Below are positions 50,328 to 59,617 of a stretch of DNA of 64,000 nucleotides, one piece after another. The notes beneath the pieces were generated by a model, which was given only the letters and a program-made list of their open reading frames with translations, was not told the origin of the DNA and ran no database searches. Source of the stretch: Bradyrhizobium sp. AZCC 1610 (GTDB taxonomy: Bacteria; Pseudomonadota; Alphaproteobacteria; Rhizobiales; Xanthobacteraceae); NCBI RefSeq assembly GCF_036924515.1, contig NZ_JAZHRR010000001.1, positions 6,667,001 to 6,731,000 of the forward strand. The letters are read 5' to 3'. A program made the translations under genes and the position numbers. Every line of letters starts with the position of its first letter. The first letter of the stretch is position 1.

Positions 50328-52172
50328 TCACTCCGGAACGATGCGCACCGCGCCGCGGGCAGCACTCGTCGTCAGTGCCGCATAGGCCTTCAGCGCCATC
50401 GTGACATTGCGGCTGCGCTTCCTGGCGGGCTTCCACGCCTCCGCTCCGCGGGCCAGCATGGCTTCGCGGCGCTTTGCCAGCGTGACGTCATCGACCACGA
50501 GGCTGATCGAACGCGCGGGGATGTCGATCTTGATGCGGTCGCCATCCTCCACGAGGCCGATCAAACCGCCTTCAGCGGCCTCCGGCGAGATGTGGCCGAT
50601 CGACAAGCCCGACGAGCCGCCAGAGAAGCGCCCGTCGGTGATCAGCGCGCAGACCTTTCCGAGCCCCTTCGATTTCAGATAGCTGGTCGGGTACAGCATT
50701 TCCTGCATGCCGGGGCCGCCGCGCGGGCCCTCGTAGCGGACCACGACGACGTCGCCGGCCTTGATCTTGTTGCCGAGAATCCCTTCGACCGCTGCGTCCT
50801 GGCTTTCGAAGATGCGCGCCGGCCCCTCGAACTTCAGGATGCTCTCGTCGACACCGGCGGTTTTGACGATGCAGCCGTCCAGCGCGAGATTGCCCGACAG
50901 CACCGCAAGGCCGCCGTCCTTTGAATAGGCGTGCTCGGCGTCGCGGACGCAACCGGTCGCACGATCGGTATCAAGCTCCTCGAACCGGCGTTCCTGGCTA
51001 AACGCCACTTGCGTCGGCACATTGCCCGGCGCGGCCATGAAGAATTTGCGGACGCTTTCGCTCTTGGTCCGCTTGATGTCCCAACGGCTGAGCGCATCCT
51101 CCAGCGTCTTGGAGTGCACCATCGGCAGGCCGCGGTTGAGCAGGCCCGCGCGGTCGAGCTCGCCGAGAATGGCCATCACGCCGCCGGCACGGTGGACGTC
51201 TTCCAGATGCACATCCGCCACCGACGGCGCCACCTTGCAGAGAACAGGCACCCGCCGCGACAGGCGGTCGATATCCTGCATCGTGAACGGCACCTGCCCT
51301 TCATAGGCCGCCGCCAAGAGATGCAGCACCGTGTTGGTCGAGCCGCCCATGGCGATGTCGAGCGTCATGGCGTTCTCGAATGCCTTGAAGTTTGCGATTT
51401 TGCGCGGCAATGCGGTTTCGTCGTCCTGCTCGTAATAGCGACGCGCCAGATCGACGATCAGGTGCCCGGCTTCGACGAACAAGCCCTTGCGGTCGGCATG
51501 CGTCGCCAGCACCGAGCCGTTGCCCGGCAGCGCCAACCCCAGCGCCTCGGTGAGACAGTTCATGGAATTGGCCGTGAACATGCCCGAGCACGAGCCGCAG
51601 GTCGGGCAGGCCGAGCGCTCGATCGCTTCGACCTCGGCGTCGCTGACGTTGCTGTCGGCGGCCGCGACCATGGCGTCGATCAAATCGACCGCGCGGACCT
51701 TGCCCTTGAGATTGACCTTGCCGGATTCCATCGGTCCGCCCGAGACGAACACGGTCGGGATGTTGATCCGCAGCGCCGCCATCAGCATGCCGGGCGTGAT
51801 CTTGTCGCAGTTGGAGATGCACACCATGGCGTCGGCGCAATGCGCGTTGACCATGTACTCGACGCTGTCGGCGATGATCTCGCGCGACGGCAGGCTGTAG
51901 AGCATGCCGTCATGACCCATGGCGATGCCGTCATCGACCGCGATGGTGTTGAACTCCTTGGCGACGCCGCCGGCTTTTTCGATTTCGCGGGCGACAAGCT
52001 GGCCGAGATCCTTCAGGTGCACGTGGCCGGGCACGAACTGGGTGAAGGAATTGACCACGGCAATGATCGGCTTGCCAAAGTCCTCATTCTTCATGCCGGT
52101 GGCGCGCCAGAGGCCGCGTGCGCCCGCCATGTTGCGGCCGTGGGTCGTGGTCCGGGAACGGTAGGCGGGCAT
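50328..52172 (-). CDS. ilvD: Dihydroxy-acid dehydratase
   Basis: A 614-residue Fe-S dehydratase in branched-chain amino-acid synthesis (valine, isoleucine). Cluster cysteines lie in [12 protein letters not shown] and in [18 protein letters not shown]. The mobile loop [19 protein letters not shown] is present near the C-terminus, and [19 protein letters not shown] at the N-terminus. The ATG at 52172 ([17 protein letters not shown]) is the family start; the longer frame upstream overlaps the CoA-transferase gene in another frame. Confidence 0.97.
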   Translation of the reverse strand: MPAYRSRTTTHGRNMAGARGLWRATGMKNEDFGKPIIAVVNSFTQFVPGHVHLKDLGQLVAREIEKAGGVAKEFNTIAVDDGIAMGHDGMLYSLPSREIIADSVEYMVNAHCADAMVCISNCDKITPGMLMAALRINIPTVFVSGGPMESGKVNLKGKVRAVDLIDAMVAAADSNVSDAEVEAIERSACPTCGSCSGMFTANSMNCLTEALGLALPGNGSVLATHADRKGLFVEAGHLIVDLARRYYEQDDETALPRKIANFKAFENAMTLDIAMGGSTNTVLHLLAAAYEGQVPFTMQDIDRLSRRVPVLCKVAPSVADVHLEDVHRAGGVMAILGELDRAGLLNRGLPMVHSKTLEDALSRWDIKRTKSESVRKFFMAAPGNVPTQVAFSQERRFEELDTDRATGCVRDAEHAYSKDGGLAVLSGNLALDGCIVKTAGVDESILKFEGPARIFESQDAAVEGILGNKIKAGDVVVVRYEGPRGGPGMQEMLYPTSYLKSKGLGKVCALITDGRFSGGSSGLSIGHISPEAAEGGLIGLVEDGDRIKIDIPARSISLVVDDVTLAKRREAMLARGAEAWKPARKRSRNVTMALKAYAALTTSAARGAVRIVPE

Positions 52173-52308
52173 AGTCTGTCCTTTTGGATCGGGAAAGGCG
52201 TCTTTTAGACGGTGAACCGGATCGATCAAAGCGGCTTGGCGCAGGGTCGCCATGCGCTGGCCCACCCAAAATGGGACAGGGCTAAGCGCGCCCCTGCTCG
52301 GGCTACCG

Positions 52309-53502
52309 CTAGACGACCTCGCGCGCACGCAGTTCCGCGATCGCCTTCGCGTCATAGCCGAGCGAGGCCAGCACCTCCTCGGTGTGGGCGCTGAGCGCGG
52401 GCGCCATCCGATCCAGCCGGCCGCCGCCATGGGCGAGCTGAAAGCCGCTGCCGGCAAAGCGCAGGCGCCCATAGGGCGTATCGATCTCCTGAATGGCGCC
52501 GCGCGCGGCGATCTGCGGGTGATCGATCACCTCCTCGATCTTCCAGATGCTGGCGCAGGGCGCGCCGGCGGCCTCTAGGATCTTTTCCCACTCGCGCGGG
52601 TCCTTTTTCGACAGCGCCTCCTCGATGATGGCCCGCAGCGCCGGCTCGTTTTCCTGGCGCGCAAACCAGTCGGCGAAGCGCGGGTCTTCCAGGGCATCAT
52701 CACGGCCGAGCGCGGTCATCAGCGCGCGGTATTGCTTCTCGCTGTTCACCGCGAGCAGCAGATAGCCCTCGCCCGCCTTGAACAGATTGGCAGTCGGCCG
52801 GCGGCTTACCGCCTGGTTGCCGGAAAGCTGCTGGCGATGGCCGGCAACCGAGTAATCCGCGACCTGCCCGGACAGGAACGCCAGTGTCGCCTCCAGCATG
52901 GAGACATCGACCATTTGCCCCTTGCCGGCATGGGTGCGCTGGAACAGCGCACTCGACACGGCGAAGGCCGCGGTGGCGCCCGACAGAACGTCGCAGACCG
53001 CAAAGCCGGCGCGCGTCGGCCCGGTCTCGGCATGGCCGGTGATCGACATGATGCCTGACAACGCCTGGATCTTGCCGTCATAGCCGGCGCCCGATCGTTC
53101 CGGCCCGGTCTGGCCAAAACCTGAAATGGCGCAATAGATCAGCCGCGGATTGATCGTGGAGAGTGCGGCGTAGCCGATGCCGAGCTTGTCCATCACGCCG
53201 GGGCGGAAATTCTCCATCACCACGTCGGCTTGGGCTACGAGTTGCTTGACGATGGCGATCGCCTCCGGCTTCGAGAGGTCGAGCGTCAGGCTGCGCTTGT
53301 TGCCGTTGATCGCCTGCCAGCCCGGCGCCAGGCCGCGCTCGGCCCATTCGCGGCTCAGCGGCGTGCGCCGCATGTCCTCGCCTTCACGCCGCTCCACCTT
53401 GATGACGTCGGCGCCAAGCAGCGCGAGCTGGTAGCTCGCATAGGGGCCGGCCAGCACCTGCGTGAAGTCGAGAATCTTCACGCCTTCGAACGGTCGGGTC
53501 AA
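52309..53502 (-). CDS. CaiB/BaiF-type class III CoA transferase
   Basis: A 397-residue class III CoA transferase with [22 protein letters not shown] at the start, [11 protein letters not shown] and [19 protein letters not shown] in the N-terminal fold. The presumed catalytic Asp is in [11 protein letters not shown]. The C-terminal part has [20 protein letters not shown]. Class III enzymes move CoA between carboxylic acids; donor and acceptor are not predictable here. It is followed 136 bp later, on the same strand, by ilvD; the gap suggests separate transcripts. Confidence 0.9.
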   Translation of the reverse strand: MTRPFEGVKILDFTQVLAGPYASYQLALLGADVIKVERREGEDMRRTPLSREWAERGLAPGWQAINGNKRSLTLDLSKPEAIAIVKQLVAQADVVMENFRPGVMDKLGIGYAALSTINPRLIYCAISGFGQTGPERSGAGYDGKIQALSGIMSITGHAETGPTRAGFAVCDVLSGATAAFAVSSALFQRTHAGKGQMVDVSMLEATLAFLSGQVADYSVAGHRQQLSGNQAVSRRPTANLFKAGEGYLLLAVNSEKQYRALMTALGRDDALEDPRFADWFARQENEPALRAIIEEALSKKDPREWEKILEAAGAPCASIWKIEEVIDHPQIAARGAIQEIDTPYGRLRFAGSGFQLAHGGGRLDRMAPALSAHTEEVLASLGYDAKAIAELRAREVV

Positions 53503-53543
53503 ATGGACGTCCTCCTGAGATTCTTACTCAAGGCTATATTTGG

Positions 53544-53628
53544 CGTCATTGCGAGGAGCGAAGCGACGAAGCAATCCATTCTTTCTTTGGGCGGAGAGAT
53601 GGATTGCTTCGCTACGCTCGCAATGACG
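53544..53628. repeat. Palindromic intergenic repeat, family C (copy 2)
   Basis: CGTCATTGCGAGGAGCGAAG pairs with CTACGCTCGCAATGACG, with the same inner GAAGCAATCCAT pair as the copy at 18296. Confidence 0.85.
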
Positions 53629-53647
53629 GCTGCGGCGCGGTCCGAAA

Positions 53648-54577
53648 TCACGCCGCCCGGTTGCCGCGCGCGATTTCCTTCTGCTTGTCGAACTCGGCAC
53701 GGCGCCGAGCCAGTTCTTCCGGGCTCATCTGCGCGACGTTGTTGTAGTCGAGCTTCCAGGAGGCATCCTCGCTCCAGCGCAGCGGCGACTGCATCGTGGT
53801 GCGGGAGCCTGCCGCGGACTCCAAAAGCCGCAGCGCCAGTTCGAGCGTCAGCGCTTGCGATTCCACGTCATGCGGCTTGCCGGCGGAGTTGCCGAGCGGG
53901 AAATCCGAGAACAGGAAGCGCGGCACGGCCGCATGTTCGACGATATCCTTGGCGCAGCCCGTGACGACCGTAGCGATCCCGTTGGCTTCGAGATGACGCG
54001 CCACCAAAGCTGACGTCTGGTGGCAGACCGGGCAGTTCGGGACGATGACGGCGACATCGACCTTGTCGGCCTGGCAGCGGGCGAGAATATCCGGCGCGTC
54101 GACATCGATGGTGACGCGGTGGCTGCGATTGGTCGGCGCACCGAAGAAGCGCGGCGCGACCTCGCCGATACGCCCCGAAGCGGCGGCTTTGAGGAGCTGC
54201 GGCAATGGAAACCAAGTGCCGCTGTCGGTAGCTGTCGTGTGCTTGCGGTCGTAGCCGATATGCGAGATCCGCAGATCGTGCTGCTTGGCGGTGTCGCCGT
54301 CGTAGACCTGGTAGAACTTGGCGCTGCCATTGTAGGCCGCTCCGGGACCCTGATCGCCCTTGGTGGGATCATACTTCGCGGCGGTCGTGACGATGGTCAC
54401 GCGCGACTGCGCGAGCGGCTTCTTCAGCGGCTGGAACGGCGCATCGACATAATGCGCCCAGCGGTAGGGCGTGGTGTAGCCGATCGCGGCGTAATAATCG
54501 CGGGTCCGCTGCATATAGGGAATCGCGGCATCGTGGTCGGGCGCAAAACCGAGCTGATCGTCGAGGGGGCCGGACAT
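53648..54577 (-). CDS. Glycine/sarcosine/betaine reductase selenoprotein B-like protein
   Basis: A 309-residue protein resembling the GrdB/PrdB-type reductase family. The redox site of GrdB (a selenocysteine motif) is here a plain cysteine pair, NCPVCHQTSALVARH with Cys182 and Cys185. No in-frame UGA occurs in the gene. Other visible features are TIVTTAAKYDPTKGDQ and LRISHIGYD in the N-terminal half, and a charged helical C-terminus. GrdA and GrdC/D partners are not nearby. Aerobic alphaproteobacteria carry stand-alone members whose reaction is unknown. The start is the ATG at 54577. Confidence 0.8.
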   Translation of the reverse strand: MSGPLDDQLGFAPDHDAAIPYMQRTRDYYAAIGYTTPYRWAHYVDAPFQPLKKPLAQSRVTIVTTAAKYDPTKGDQGPGAAYNGSAKFYQVYDGDTAKQHDLRISHIGYDRKHTTATDSGTWFPLPQLLKAAASGRIGEVAPRFFGAPTNRSHRVTIDVDAPDILARCQADKVDVAVIVPNCPVCHQTSALVARHLEANGIATVVTGCAKDIVEHAAVPRFLFSDFPLGNSAGKPHDVESQALTLELALRLLESAAGSRTTMQSPLRWSEDASWKLDYNNVAQMSPEELARRRAEFDKQKEIARGNRAA

Positions 54578-55477
54578 TGTTGTGTCTCTCCTGCGTTTCC
54601 ACCGTCAGGTCATCGAATGACCTTCGGCTAAGCTAATGATAGTCCGCCTATTCCTCAACCGTCGAAATAGCCGCTCAAAACCCGCGACCGACGACCAAAG
54701 ATCGGCCTCAAATGGCCTCAACAAGCCCAGACGCACCTCTACGCTCGCAGGCGACGCGCGCCCCGAGTTGATGCGACGGCTCTTTGTCCCTCGAAGTAAC
54801 GAGGGCGCAGGGAAGACCGGGTGCGCGCTGCACCCGCGGTCTCGTGTGCAATGTGCACAAAGAAGTGCGCACACGAGCATACAGGTCCAGCGGAGAGCAT
54901 CCGGCCTTCCCTGCGCAATGGTTTGACGGCTTATGGCGCGCTCTTCCCGGAGACGAATTCCTCTTGCCTCCGTCGCTGCCGGATTGACGGCCGAACGAAT
55001 CCGGTTGGATTCGATCGGCCTCCGCCAGCTTGACACCAGCCACGGGTGCCAGAACCACACGCTTTTGCCGTACGCAACAACGCCGCTCGTCCTGCGCGGA
55101 TCGATTGCTCACGAGCCCCAAGACAAAGCTTGAGGCCGCCCTGCAATGTCTCGCGCGCGCGGGCGCCTCGCGTCCACCGCAACCCGCACTCCACGTATCG
55201 TGACGACGCGTACGCCCCTCTTCGATGAGGCGGGATGGCGCGAAGATGGAGCTGATTTGGGGGAAATGAGAAGCGGAATATTTTTGCCGCGCAATCTGGA
55301 CGACCCAAATCGCGTTGAAATGGCTGGCGAAATTCGATCTTTCGCGCAGCGGGTTTGGCGGTGTTTTTGGAAGCAAGACCGTGCGACCGTGGGCCGAAAC
55401 GCTCACTGATTTGCCCATCGGCAATCGGCTTTCAGTTCGTGGAAGGGAATTAGGCCGCTGGACTGCACCCCATAGGT
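54578..55477. other. Long gene-poor region
   Basis: About 900 bases with no gene I can support. Overlapping frames of up to 238 codons exist on both strands but have no recognisable motif, are rich in Arg, Ser and Cys, and look like chance reading of GC-rich DNA. The block around 54780-55000 resembles intergenic sequence that recurs in Bradyrhizobium genomes (recognition from memory, unverified). Confidence 0.5.
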
Positions 55478-55584
55478 GAATTACGGTGACAGTGGAATTA
55501 CGGTGACAGTGCAGTTAACCGACAGATCGCGTCATTGCCGGTCCGGAAAGTCGTATAGGTAAATAGTTGAGTGCACCGTAATTC
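55478..55584. repeat. Dispersed element, family E (copy 1), left border of the nuoD segment
   Basis: The motif GAATTACGGTGACAGTG occurs twice in tandem at the left (55478 and 55495). It is followed by a unique core GACAGATCGCGTCATTGCCG then TATAGGTAAATAGTTGAGTG and the reverse end GCACCGTAATTC. The core recurs in the same orientation at 58955-59028. See the element at 61202 for the compact form. Confidence 0.8.
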
Positions 55585-55599
55585 CTGACTACAGCAGCA

Positions 55600-55836
55600 T
55601 TACGTCTTACCCTTTGGCACCAAGCGACCTTCATGAATTTCATGGCTGACGGCCTGTTTTTCGTCGGGAGGGGACAGGCGTTCCACCAACCGCGTCCCGC
55701 TCCAGAGCTCCGCGGGCTGCTGGCCCACCATCTGCTTTGCCCACACGATAGCGTTCTCGTCAGTGTCGCAGACGAACGAGCGGGAGCTTTTGAAATGGCC
55801 GTCCGAGCCAATGAGGTAGGCGCGATATTCCGCCAC
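55600..55836 (-). CDS. Small hypothetical protein, YRAYLIGSDGHF type
   Basis: A 78-residue soluble protein. It starts MAEYRAYLIGSDGHFKSSRS and contains VCDTDENAIVWAKQMV and AELWSGTRLVERL. This pattern, a short strand-rich start then a helix and ELWSG, recurs in many small Bradyrhizobium and rhizobial proteins of unknown function. ATG 55836. The frame is intact. Confidence 0.72.
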   Translation of the reverse strand: MAEYRAYLIGSDGHFKSSRSFVCDTDENAIVWAKQMVGQQPAELWSGTRLVERLSPPDEKQAVSHEIHEGRLVPKGKT

Positions 55837-55878
55837 AGTAACCTCTCTCTCCCAAACGAGGCCGCCGTTGCGGCCGCC

Positions 55879-56106
55879 TTACCGGACCTCTAGTTCTTTG
55901 ATTGCCAGAGCCGAAAGCTGCGCCGCATCATGAACACCAGTTTGCGCGATCCTGATGATCTTCTTCGCAATCATTTCCGTTAGAGGATCGTCGCGATCCT
56001 TGACGCAGAGGGTGTGCAGCGTTTGCTCGTATGCCGCTATGATGCCGTTAACCTCTTTCGGCCCCAGCCCCAAGGAAGAGTTCTCTAATAGGCGATAAAT
56101 TGCCAT
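55879..56106 (-). CDS. Hypothetical 75-residue helical protein
   Basis: Starts MAIYRLLENSSLGLGPKEVN and continues as two helices (GIIAAYEQTLHTLCV, LTEMIAKKIIRIAQTG). It ends DAAQLSALAIKELEVR. No known domain, no signal peptide. Similar short proteins occur in Bradyrhizobium accessory regions. Its first 59 bases overlap the end of the next gene upstream on the same strand. Confidence 0.65.
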   Translation of the reverse strand: MAIYRLLENSSLGLGPKEVNGIIAAYEQTLHTLCVKDRDDPLTEMIAKKIIRIAQTGVHDAAQLSALAIKELEVR

Positions 56107-56317
56107 TTCTATTTGATCCTCTCTTGGTTGCTTTGGGGGCCGAGGCCAGACACTCGATCATATGAGAAGCTGTCTCGGCTCGCCGGGCTTTACGAACCAG
56201 GAGCTCGCGCTCAAACCCCGGTGGGATATCTTGAGCCTGCCTGCGTAACAGCGTCGCCTCTTCTGCAAGGCGTTCTTTAAGGGATGTCGTTTGTTTGAAA
56301 CGGCTACGCTTTGGCAT
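56048..56317 (-). CDS. Hypothetical 89-residue basic helical protein
   Basis: Begins MPKRSRFKQTTSLKERLAEE at the ATG 56317 and continues with LLRRQAQDIPPGFERELLVR and KARRAETASHMIECL. A widely distributed small family in rhizobia has this start and usually ends soon after this helix; here the frame runs on for about 25 residues into the next gene. This may mean a lost stop codon. An upstream in-frame ATG at 56383 adds 22 residues and is less likely. Function unknown. Confidence 0.7.
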   Translation of the reverse strand: MPKRSRFKQTTSLKERLAEEATLLRRQAQDIPPGFERELLVRKARRAETASHMIECLASAPKATKRGSNRNGNLSPIRELFLGAGAERG

Positions 56318-56587
56318 GCGCTGCTCCATCCATGCGAGGTTTGCAGGAGCGCGACTGGCGGTCTCATCAGAGATGAAAGCCACGTACCGAGCGGTGCTAG
56401 CGATATATCCGAGCGGTGATAACCAAATATGCGCGACCTTGAGAAGCGCCAGAGTTTAAACATTAACTTTCTGTCACTCCGTCCTTTCGGACATGGAGCG
56501 TGCGGAGCGCGGCCGCGGCCCCGCCAGGCCCCGGCTAGAATTTATCGCCTTGAGGGCCATAATGGTTCTGTGTGCGGAGTCGCGGAC

Positions 56588-56785
56588 ATGCCTCTAACAG
56601 GGCCAATCCCCGAGGGCAGACCGTTCTTTTGTCCCCATTGCGGGGCATTGTATTCAGTGACGGACTCGCGGCAACCCAAAGGTGACACTGCGGCAAAATG
56701 CGTTGTATGCACGCAAACCATGGTCGAATGGGCCTCGACGGAGAGTCGAGTTTATAAGCTCGTTCATCGGCCCGAAGATGAGTGA
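56588..56785 (+). CDS. Small zinc-ribbon-like protein
   Basis: 65 residues from the ATG at 56588 (MPLTGPIPEGRPFFCPHCGA). Two CxxC pairs, CPHC at about 15-18 and CVVC at about 38-41, suit a zinc ribbon; the C-terminal part is VEWASTESRVYKLVHRPEDE. Small proteins of this form are typical orphans in Bradyrhizobium. The last bases (GTGA) overlap the start of a possible short gene that follows. Confidence 0.68.
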   Translation: MPLTGPIPEGRPFFCPHCGALYSVTDSRQPKGDTAAKCVVCTQTMVEWASTESRVYKLVHRPEDE

Positions 56786-56955
56786 TCACCGCAAGCGCCC
56801 CCGACCCATCGGCAAGCTCATGCCGCCGGCAAGCACAGGTCGAGGAGACCCGGCGCGTGCTGCGGGAGGCATGCGACGCGGTCGACCGCGCGATTGACGA
56901 TCAGGTGGCGACCATGCACCGAAGCTCGAAAGCGGGGTGCCAAGGTCCTCAATAA
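56782..56955 (+). CDS. Possible 57-residue helical protein
   Basis: A short frame from GTG 56782 to TAA at 56955. The GTGA overlap with the stop of the zinc-ribbon gene is the arrangement of coupled genes. The sequence includes AQVEETRRVLREACDAVDRA followed by IDDQVATMH, an amphipathic charged helix, and ends SSKAGCQGPQ. No family is recognised and the N-terminal part is low complexity, so it could be a chance frame. Confidence 0.38.
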   Translation: MITASAPDPSASSCRRQAQVEETRRVLREACDAVDRAIDDQVATMHRSSKAGCQGPQ

Positions 56956-57116
56956 GCGAGCCAAAGATATTCTAGCCAGTCGATGGAGCCGGACCTGCCG
57001 TCGGACAGGCAATTATCCAGTTGTGCGCGTCGCATTGCAATCCCATTCATCCCGATGCTGGTGCCTTTTCCATCGCTTCGTTGGCAACGGAATTACCCGT
57101 AAAGAGTTATGATCAT

Positions 57117-57332
57117 ATGCCGACCCGTAAGCCGCCGCCCACTCTGCATCCCATGAAGGATTTCGATCCTTCGGAGCCGGCGATCCTTCATGATCTGATA
57201 TCAGATAGAATCATCACTTGGAGCGGCGAAGATGCTGCGGCCTTCCACCGTGCCCACATTGAAAGAGCGGACGGGACCGTCGCCTGGAACGAATTCGTGT
57301 TCGACGGCTGGGGAAACGTACTTGGTGGTTAG
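57117..57332 (+). CDS. Hypothetical 71-residue protein
   Basis: From ATG 57117 (MPTRKPPPTLHPMKDFDPSE). It continues LISDRIITWSGEDAAAFHRA and ends WNEFVFDGWGNVLGG. No known domain. Predicted small alpha/beta soluble protein, no signal. The adjacent gap 56956-57116 and the following 257 bases to nuoD show no other gene. Confidence 0.5.
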   Translation: MPTRKPPPTLHPMKDFDPSEPAILHDLISDRIITWSGEDAAAFHRAHIERADGTVAWNEFVFDGWGNVLGG

Positions 57333-57589
57333 GAGATAAACGCAGCATGCGAGCGGATCCGGAGAGGCGTTTAACCTTTCAGGGATCGTTCCGAGCCCAA
57401 GCTACGTGCAATGCTTGAGTAAGACGAAGAATGCTGAGTACGGAAGATGCTGAGGACGAGAGTCTGTCCGACCGAGAAAATCCTCAGGATCGGTCCTTCG
57501 GTTAGCCGGAGACGAGCCCGACGCGCCGACCCCCCCCTGATGAAGAAATCCGCCCCAATGCTAGATCGCGGTTCTTTTTCGATCGGTGT

Positions 57590-58780
57590 TCAGCGATCGA
57601 TCTCCCCGAACACGATGTCCAGCGAACCGATGATCGCCGACACGTCGGCCAGCAGGTGGCCGCGACTCAGGAAATCCATTGCTTGCAGATGCGCGAAAGA
57701 GGGCGCCCGGATCTTGCACTTGTAGGGTTGGTTGGTGCCATCGGAGACGAGATAGACGCCGAATTCGCCTTTGGGCGCTTCGACAGCTGCATAAACCTCT
57801 CCGGCGGGAACACGGTGGCCTTCGGTGTACAGCTTGAAGTGCTCGATCATTGCTTCCATCGAGCGTTTCATGCCGCTGCGTCGCGGCGGCGCTATCTTGT
57901 TATCTTCTATTATCACAGGCCCCTGTCCCTCGATAGCGCGCAGCTTGTCGATGCATTGTTTCATGATGCGCACCGACTGGCGCATTTCTTCCATACGTAT
58001 CAGGTAGCGATCGTAACAATCACCGTTCTTTCCGATCGGGATGTCGAAATCGAATTCAGGGTAGCATTCGTAAGGCTGCGCCCTGCGCAGGTCCCAAGCG
58101 GCGCCGGAGCCGCGCACCATGACGCCGGAAAATCCCCAGCCCCAAGCCTCCGCGAGCTTGACGACGCCAATATCGACGTTGCGCTGCTTGAAAATGCGAT
58201 TGTTGGTCAGCAGGCCTTCGAGATCGTCGCAAACTTTCAGGAACGGATCGCAGAATGTCCAGATGTCATCGATCAGCTTAGTCGGCAGATCCTGATGAAC
58301 CCCGCCAACGCGAAAATAGTTTGCGTGCATGCGCGCGCCCGATGCACGTTCGTAAAACACCATCAATTTCTCGCGCTCCTCGAACCCCCACAACGGCGGC
58401 GTAAGTGCGCCAACATCCATTGCCTGCGTCGTGATGTTGAGCAGATGCGAGAGCAGGCGGCCAATCTCGCAATAAAGCACCCGTATCAGTTGACCCCGTC
58501 TGGGAACGGTGATGCCAAGAAGCTTCTCGGTGGCCAGACAAAAAGCATGCTCCTGGTTCATTGGCGCAACGTAATCTAGCCGGTCGAAATAAGGCAGCGC
58601 CTGCAGGTAGGTCTTGTGCTCGATCAGCTTCTCCGTTCCGCGGTGAAGCAACCCAATATGCGGGTCGACGCGTTCGACGACCTCACCGTCGAGCTCGAGA
58701 ACAAGCCGTAGCACACCGTGGGCCGCCGGATGCTGTGGCCCGAAATTGATAGTGAAATAGCGAACGGCGGCTTGGGCCAT
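57590..58780 (-). CDS. nuoD: NADH-quinone oxidoreductase subunit D, stand-alone copy
   Basis: A 396-residue complex I 49-kDa-type subunit, near full length. It has [78 protein letters not shown] and [15 protein letters not shown], all conserved in quinone-site subunits. No other nuo gene is in the window, so it is separate from any complete complex I operon; a second full set is expected elsewhere. It is flanked by the direct repeats at 55478 and 58955. Whether it is expressed or replaces the operon copy is unknown. Confidence 0.93.
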   Translation of the reverse strand: MAQAAVRYFTINFGPQHPAAHGVLRLVLELDGEVVERVDPHIGLLHRGTEKLIEHKTYLQALPYFDRLDYVAPMNQEHAFCLATEKLLGITVPRRGQLIRVLYCEIGRLLSHLLNITTQAMDVGALTPPLWGFEEREKLMVFYERASGARMHANYFRVGGVHQDLPTKLIDDIWTFCDPFLKVCDDLEGLLTNNRIFKQRNVDIGVVKLAEAWGWGFSGVMVRGSGAAWDLRRAQPYECYPEFDFDIPIGKNGDCYDRYLIRMEEMRQSVRIMKQCIDKLRAIEGQGPVIIEDNKIAPPRRSGMKRSMEAMIEHFKLYTEGHRVPAGEVYAAVEAPKGEFGVYLVSDGTNQPYKCKIRAPSFAHLQAMDFLSRGHLLADVSAIIGSLDIVFGEIDR

Positions 58781-58954
58781 AACGACCTCACATCCCAGGA
58801 ACGTCTCTTGTTCTAGTGGGTTCCAGAGAATCGGCCGAAAATGTCAAACCGCCGAAGGGGTCGATTTTTGGCCACATCTGCGCGGAGAAAGTCTGACCGC
58901 GACACGGCACCGGGCGGTTTACCGGCGTGAGGGGATCGTCGTTGGCGAGTCGAC

Positions 58955-59047
58955 AATTACGGTGACAATGCAATTAACCGACAGATCGCGTCATTGCCGG
59001 TCCGGTATAGGTAAATAGTTGAGTGCACTGTCAGTGCAGTGCATTTA
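58955..59047. repeat. Dispersed element, family E (copy 2), right border of the nuoD segment
   Basis: AATTACGGTGACAATGCAAT then CGACAGATCGCGTCATTGCC and TATAGGTAAATAGTTGAGTG run parallel to the copy at 55496-55575, with a 7-base gap (AAAGTCG missing) and two substitutions. The end GTGCACTGTCAGTGCAGTGCA is rearranged. The rest of the 58781-59083 gap holds no gene. Confidence 0.8.
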
Positions 59048-59083
59048 ACTTTCATATTGCGTCATTGATGGGCGCGTAACTCC

Positions 59084-59414
59084 TCAGTCTGTCATCTCCA
59101 GCTCAAGCCGGGCGTCTTTCCTGGTTTTTGCTTCCGATATTTCGATACAAACTTTCTCACCCAAGGCATTGAGATAGCCAAACAGACGGTCGTAAGTATA
59201 ACCGGCAAAATGCCCGCGCAAAAGCTTTGGGCACATCCGGTTGAGCAAGACCGAGCAGCGACGCGGCCTTGGCTTGGGTCAGGCCCTTTGATTTGATCCG
59301 AGCGGCAATGCGCAGGACAATATCCGCCTTGATGGAATGTTCGGCAGCATTAGGAAGACCGATATCCGCAAACACGTTGCCGCTGCTCTTTGTAACTCTG
59401 ACTTTATTTCTCAT
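59084..59414 (-). pseudogene. Frameshifted HTH antitoxin (HigA/XRE type)
   Basis: The 5' part reads MRNKVRVTKSSGNVFADIGL, then helix-turn-helix sequence GLTQAKAASLLGLAQPDV. After PDVPK the frame changes: the reading frame in use gives an unrelated tail, while a shift by one base, apparently one extra C in GTGCCCAAAG, restores KLLRGHFAGYTYDRLFGYLN, then ALGEKVCIEISEAKTRKDAR, ending at TGA 59084. That restored protein would be a typical XRE antitoxin. The four-base overlap with the partner at 59411 is the usual toxin-antitoxin arrangement. Confidence 0.75.
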
Positions 59415-59560
59415 TCTCTCTCCGCCAAGCTCTCGGCTTCTTTCAATCTGCGCTTGATCATGTCGATTTCGGTCTTCGGCGTCGAAATACCCTTCTTGGG
59501 CTTTTTCTGAAAGGCACTCCCCGCTGTCCGCTGCCTGAAGGAACTCCGTTTCGAACCAAA
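59411..59560 (-). pseudogene. Truncated HigB-like (Gp49-type) toxin, 3' part
   Basis: The only recognisable part is the C-terminal tail, SAFQKKPKKGISTPKTEIDM then IKRRLKEAESLAERE, which matches RelE/HigB (phage Gp49-like) toxins. Upstream, the frame runs antisense to the DUF805 gene and has no toxin sequence, so the N-terminal two-thirds including the catalytic fold is gone. The left end shares four bases with the antitoxin start. The upper boundary of the relic is approximate. Confidence 0.65.
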
Positions 59561-59617
59561 TCTGCCGCCGTACCGACCAATCAAAGCACCCGAGAGGACG
59601 CCCCTGGCGAGGATGCG

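Noticed and set aside
52173..52472. 100-residue N-terminal extension of IlvD
   Set aside because: It overlaps the CoA-transferase gene in another frame, and the conserved IlvD start is at 52172.
54708..55424. 238-codon frame in the gene-poor region
   Set aside because: Low-complexity Arg/Ser/Cys-rich translation, with equally long frames on the other strand; it resembles recurrent intergenic DNA.
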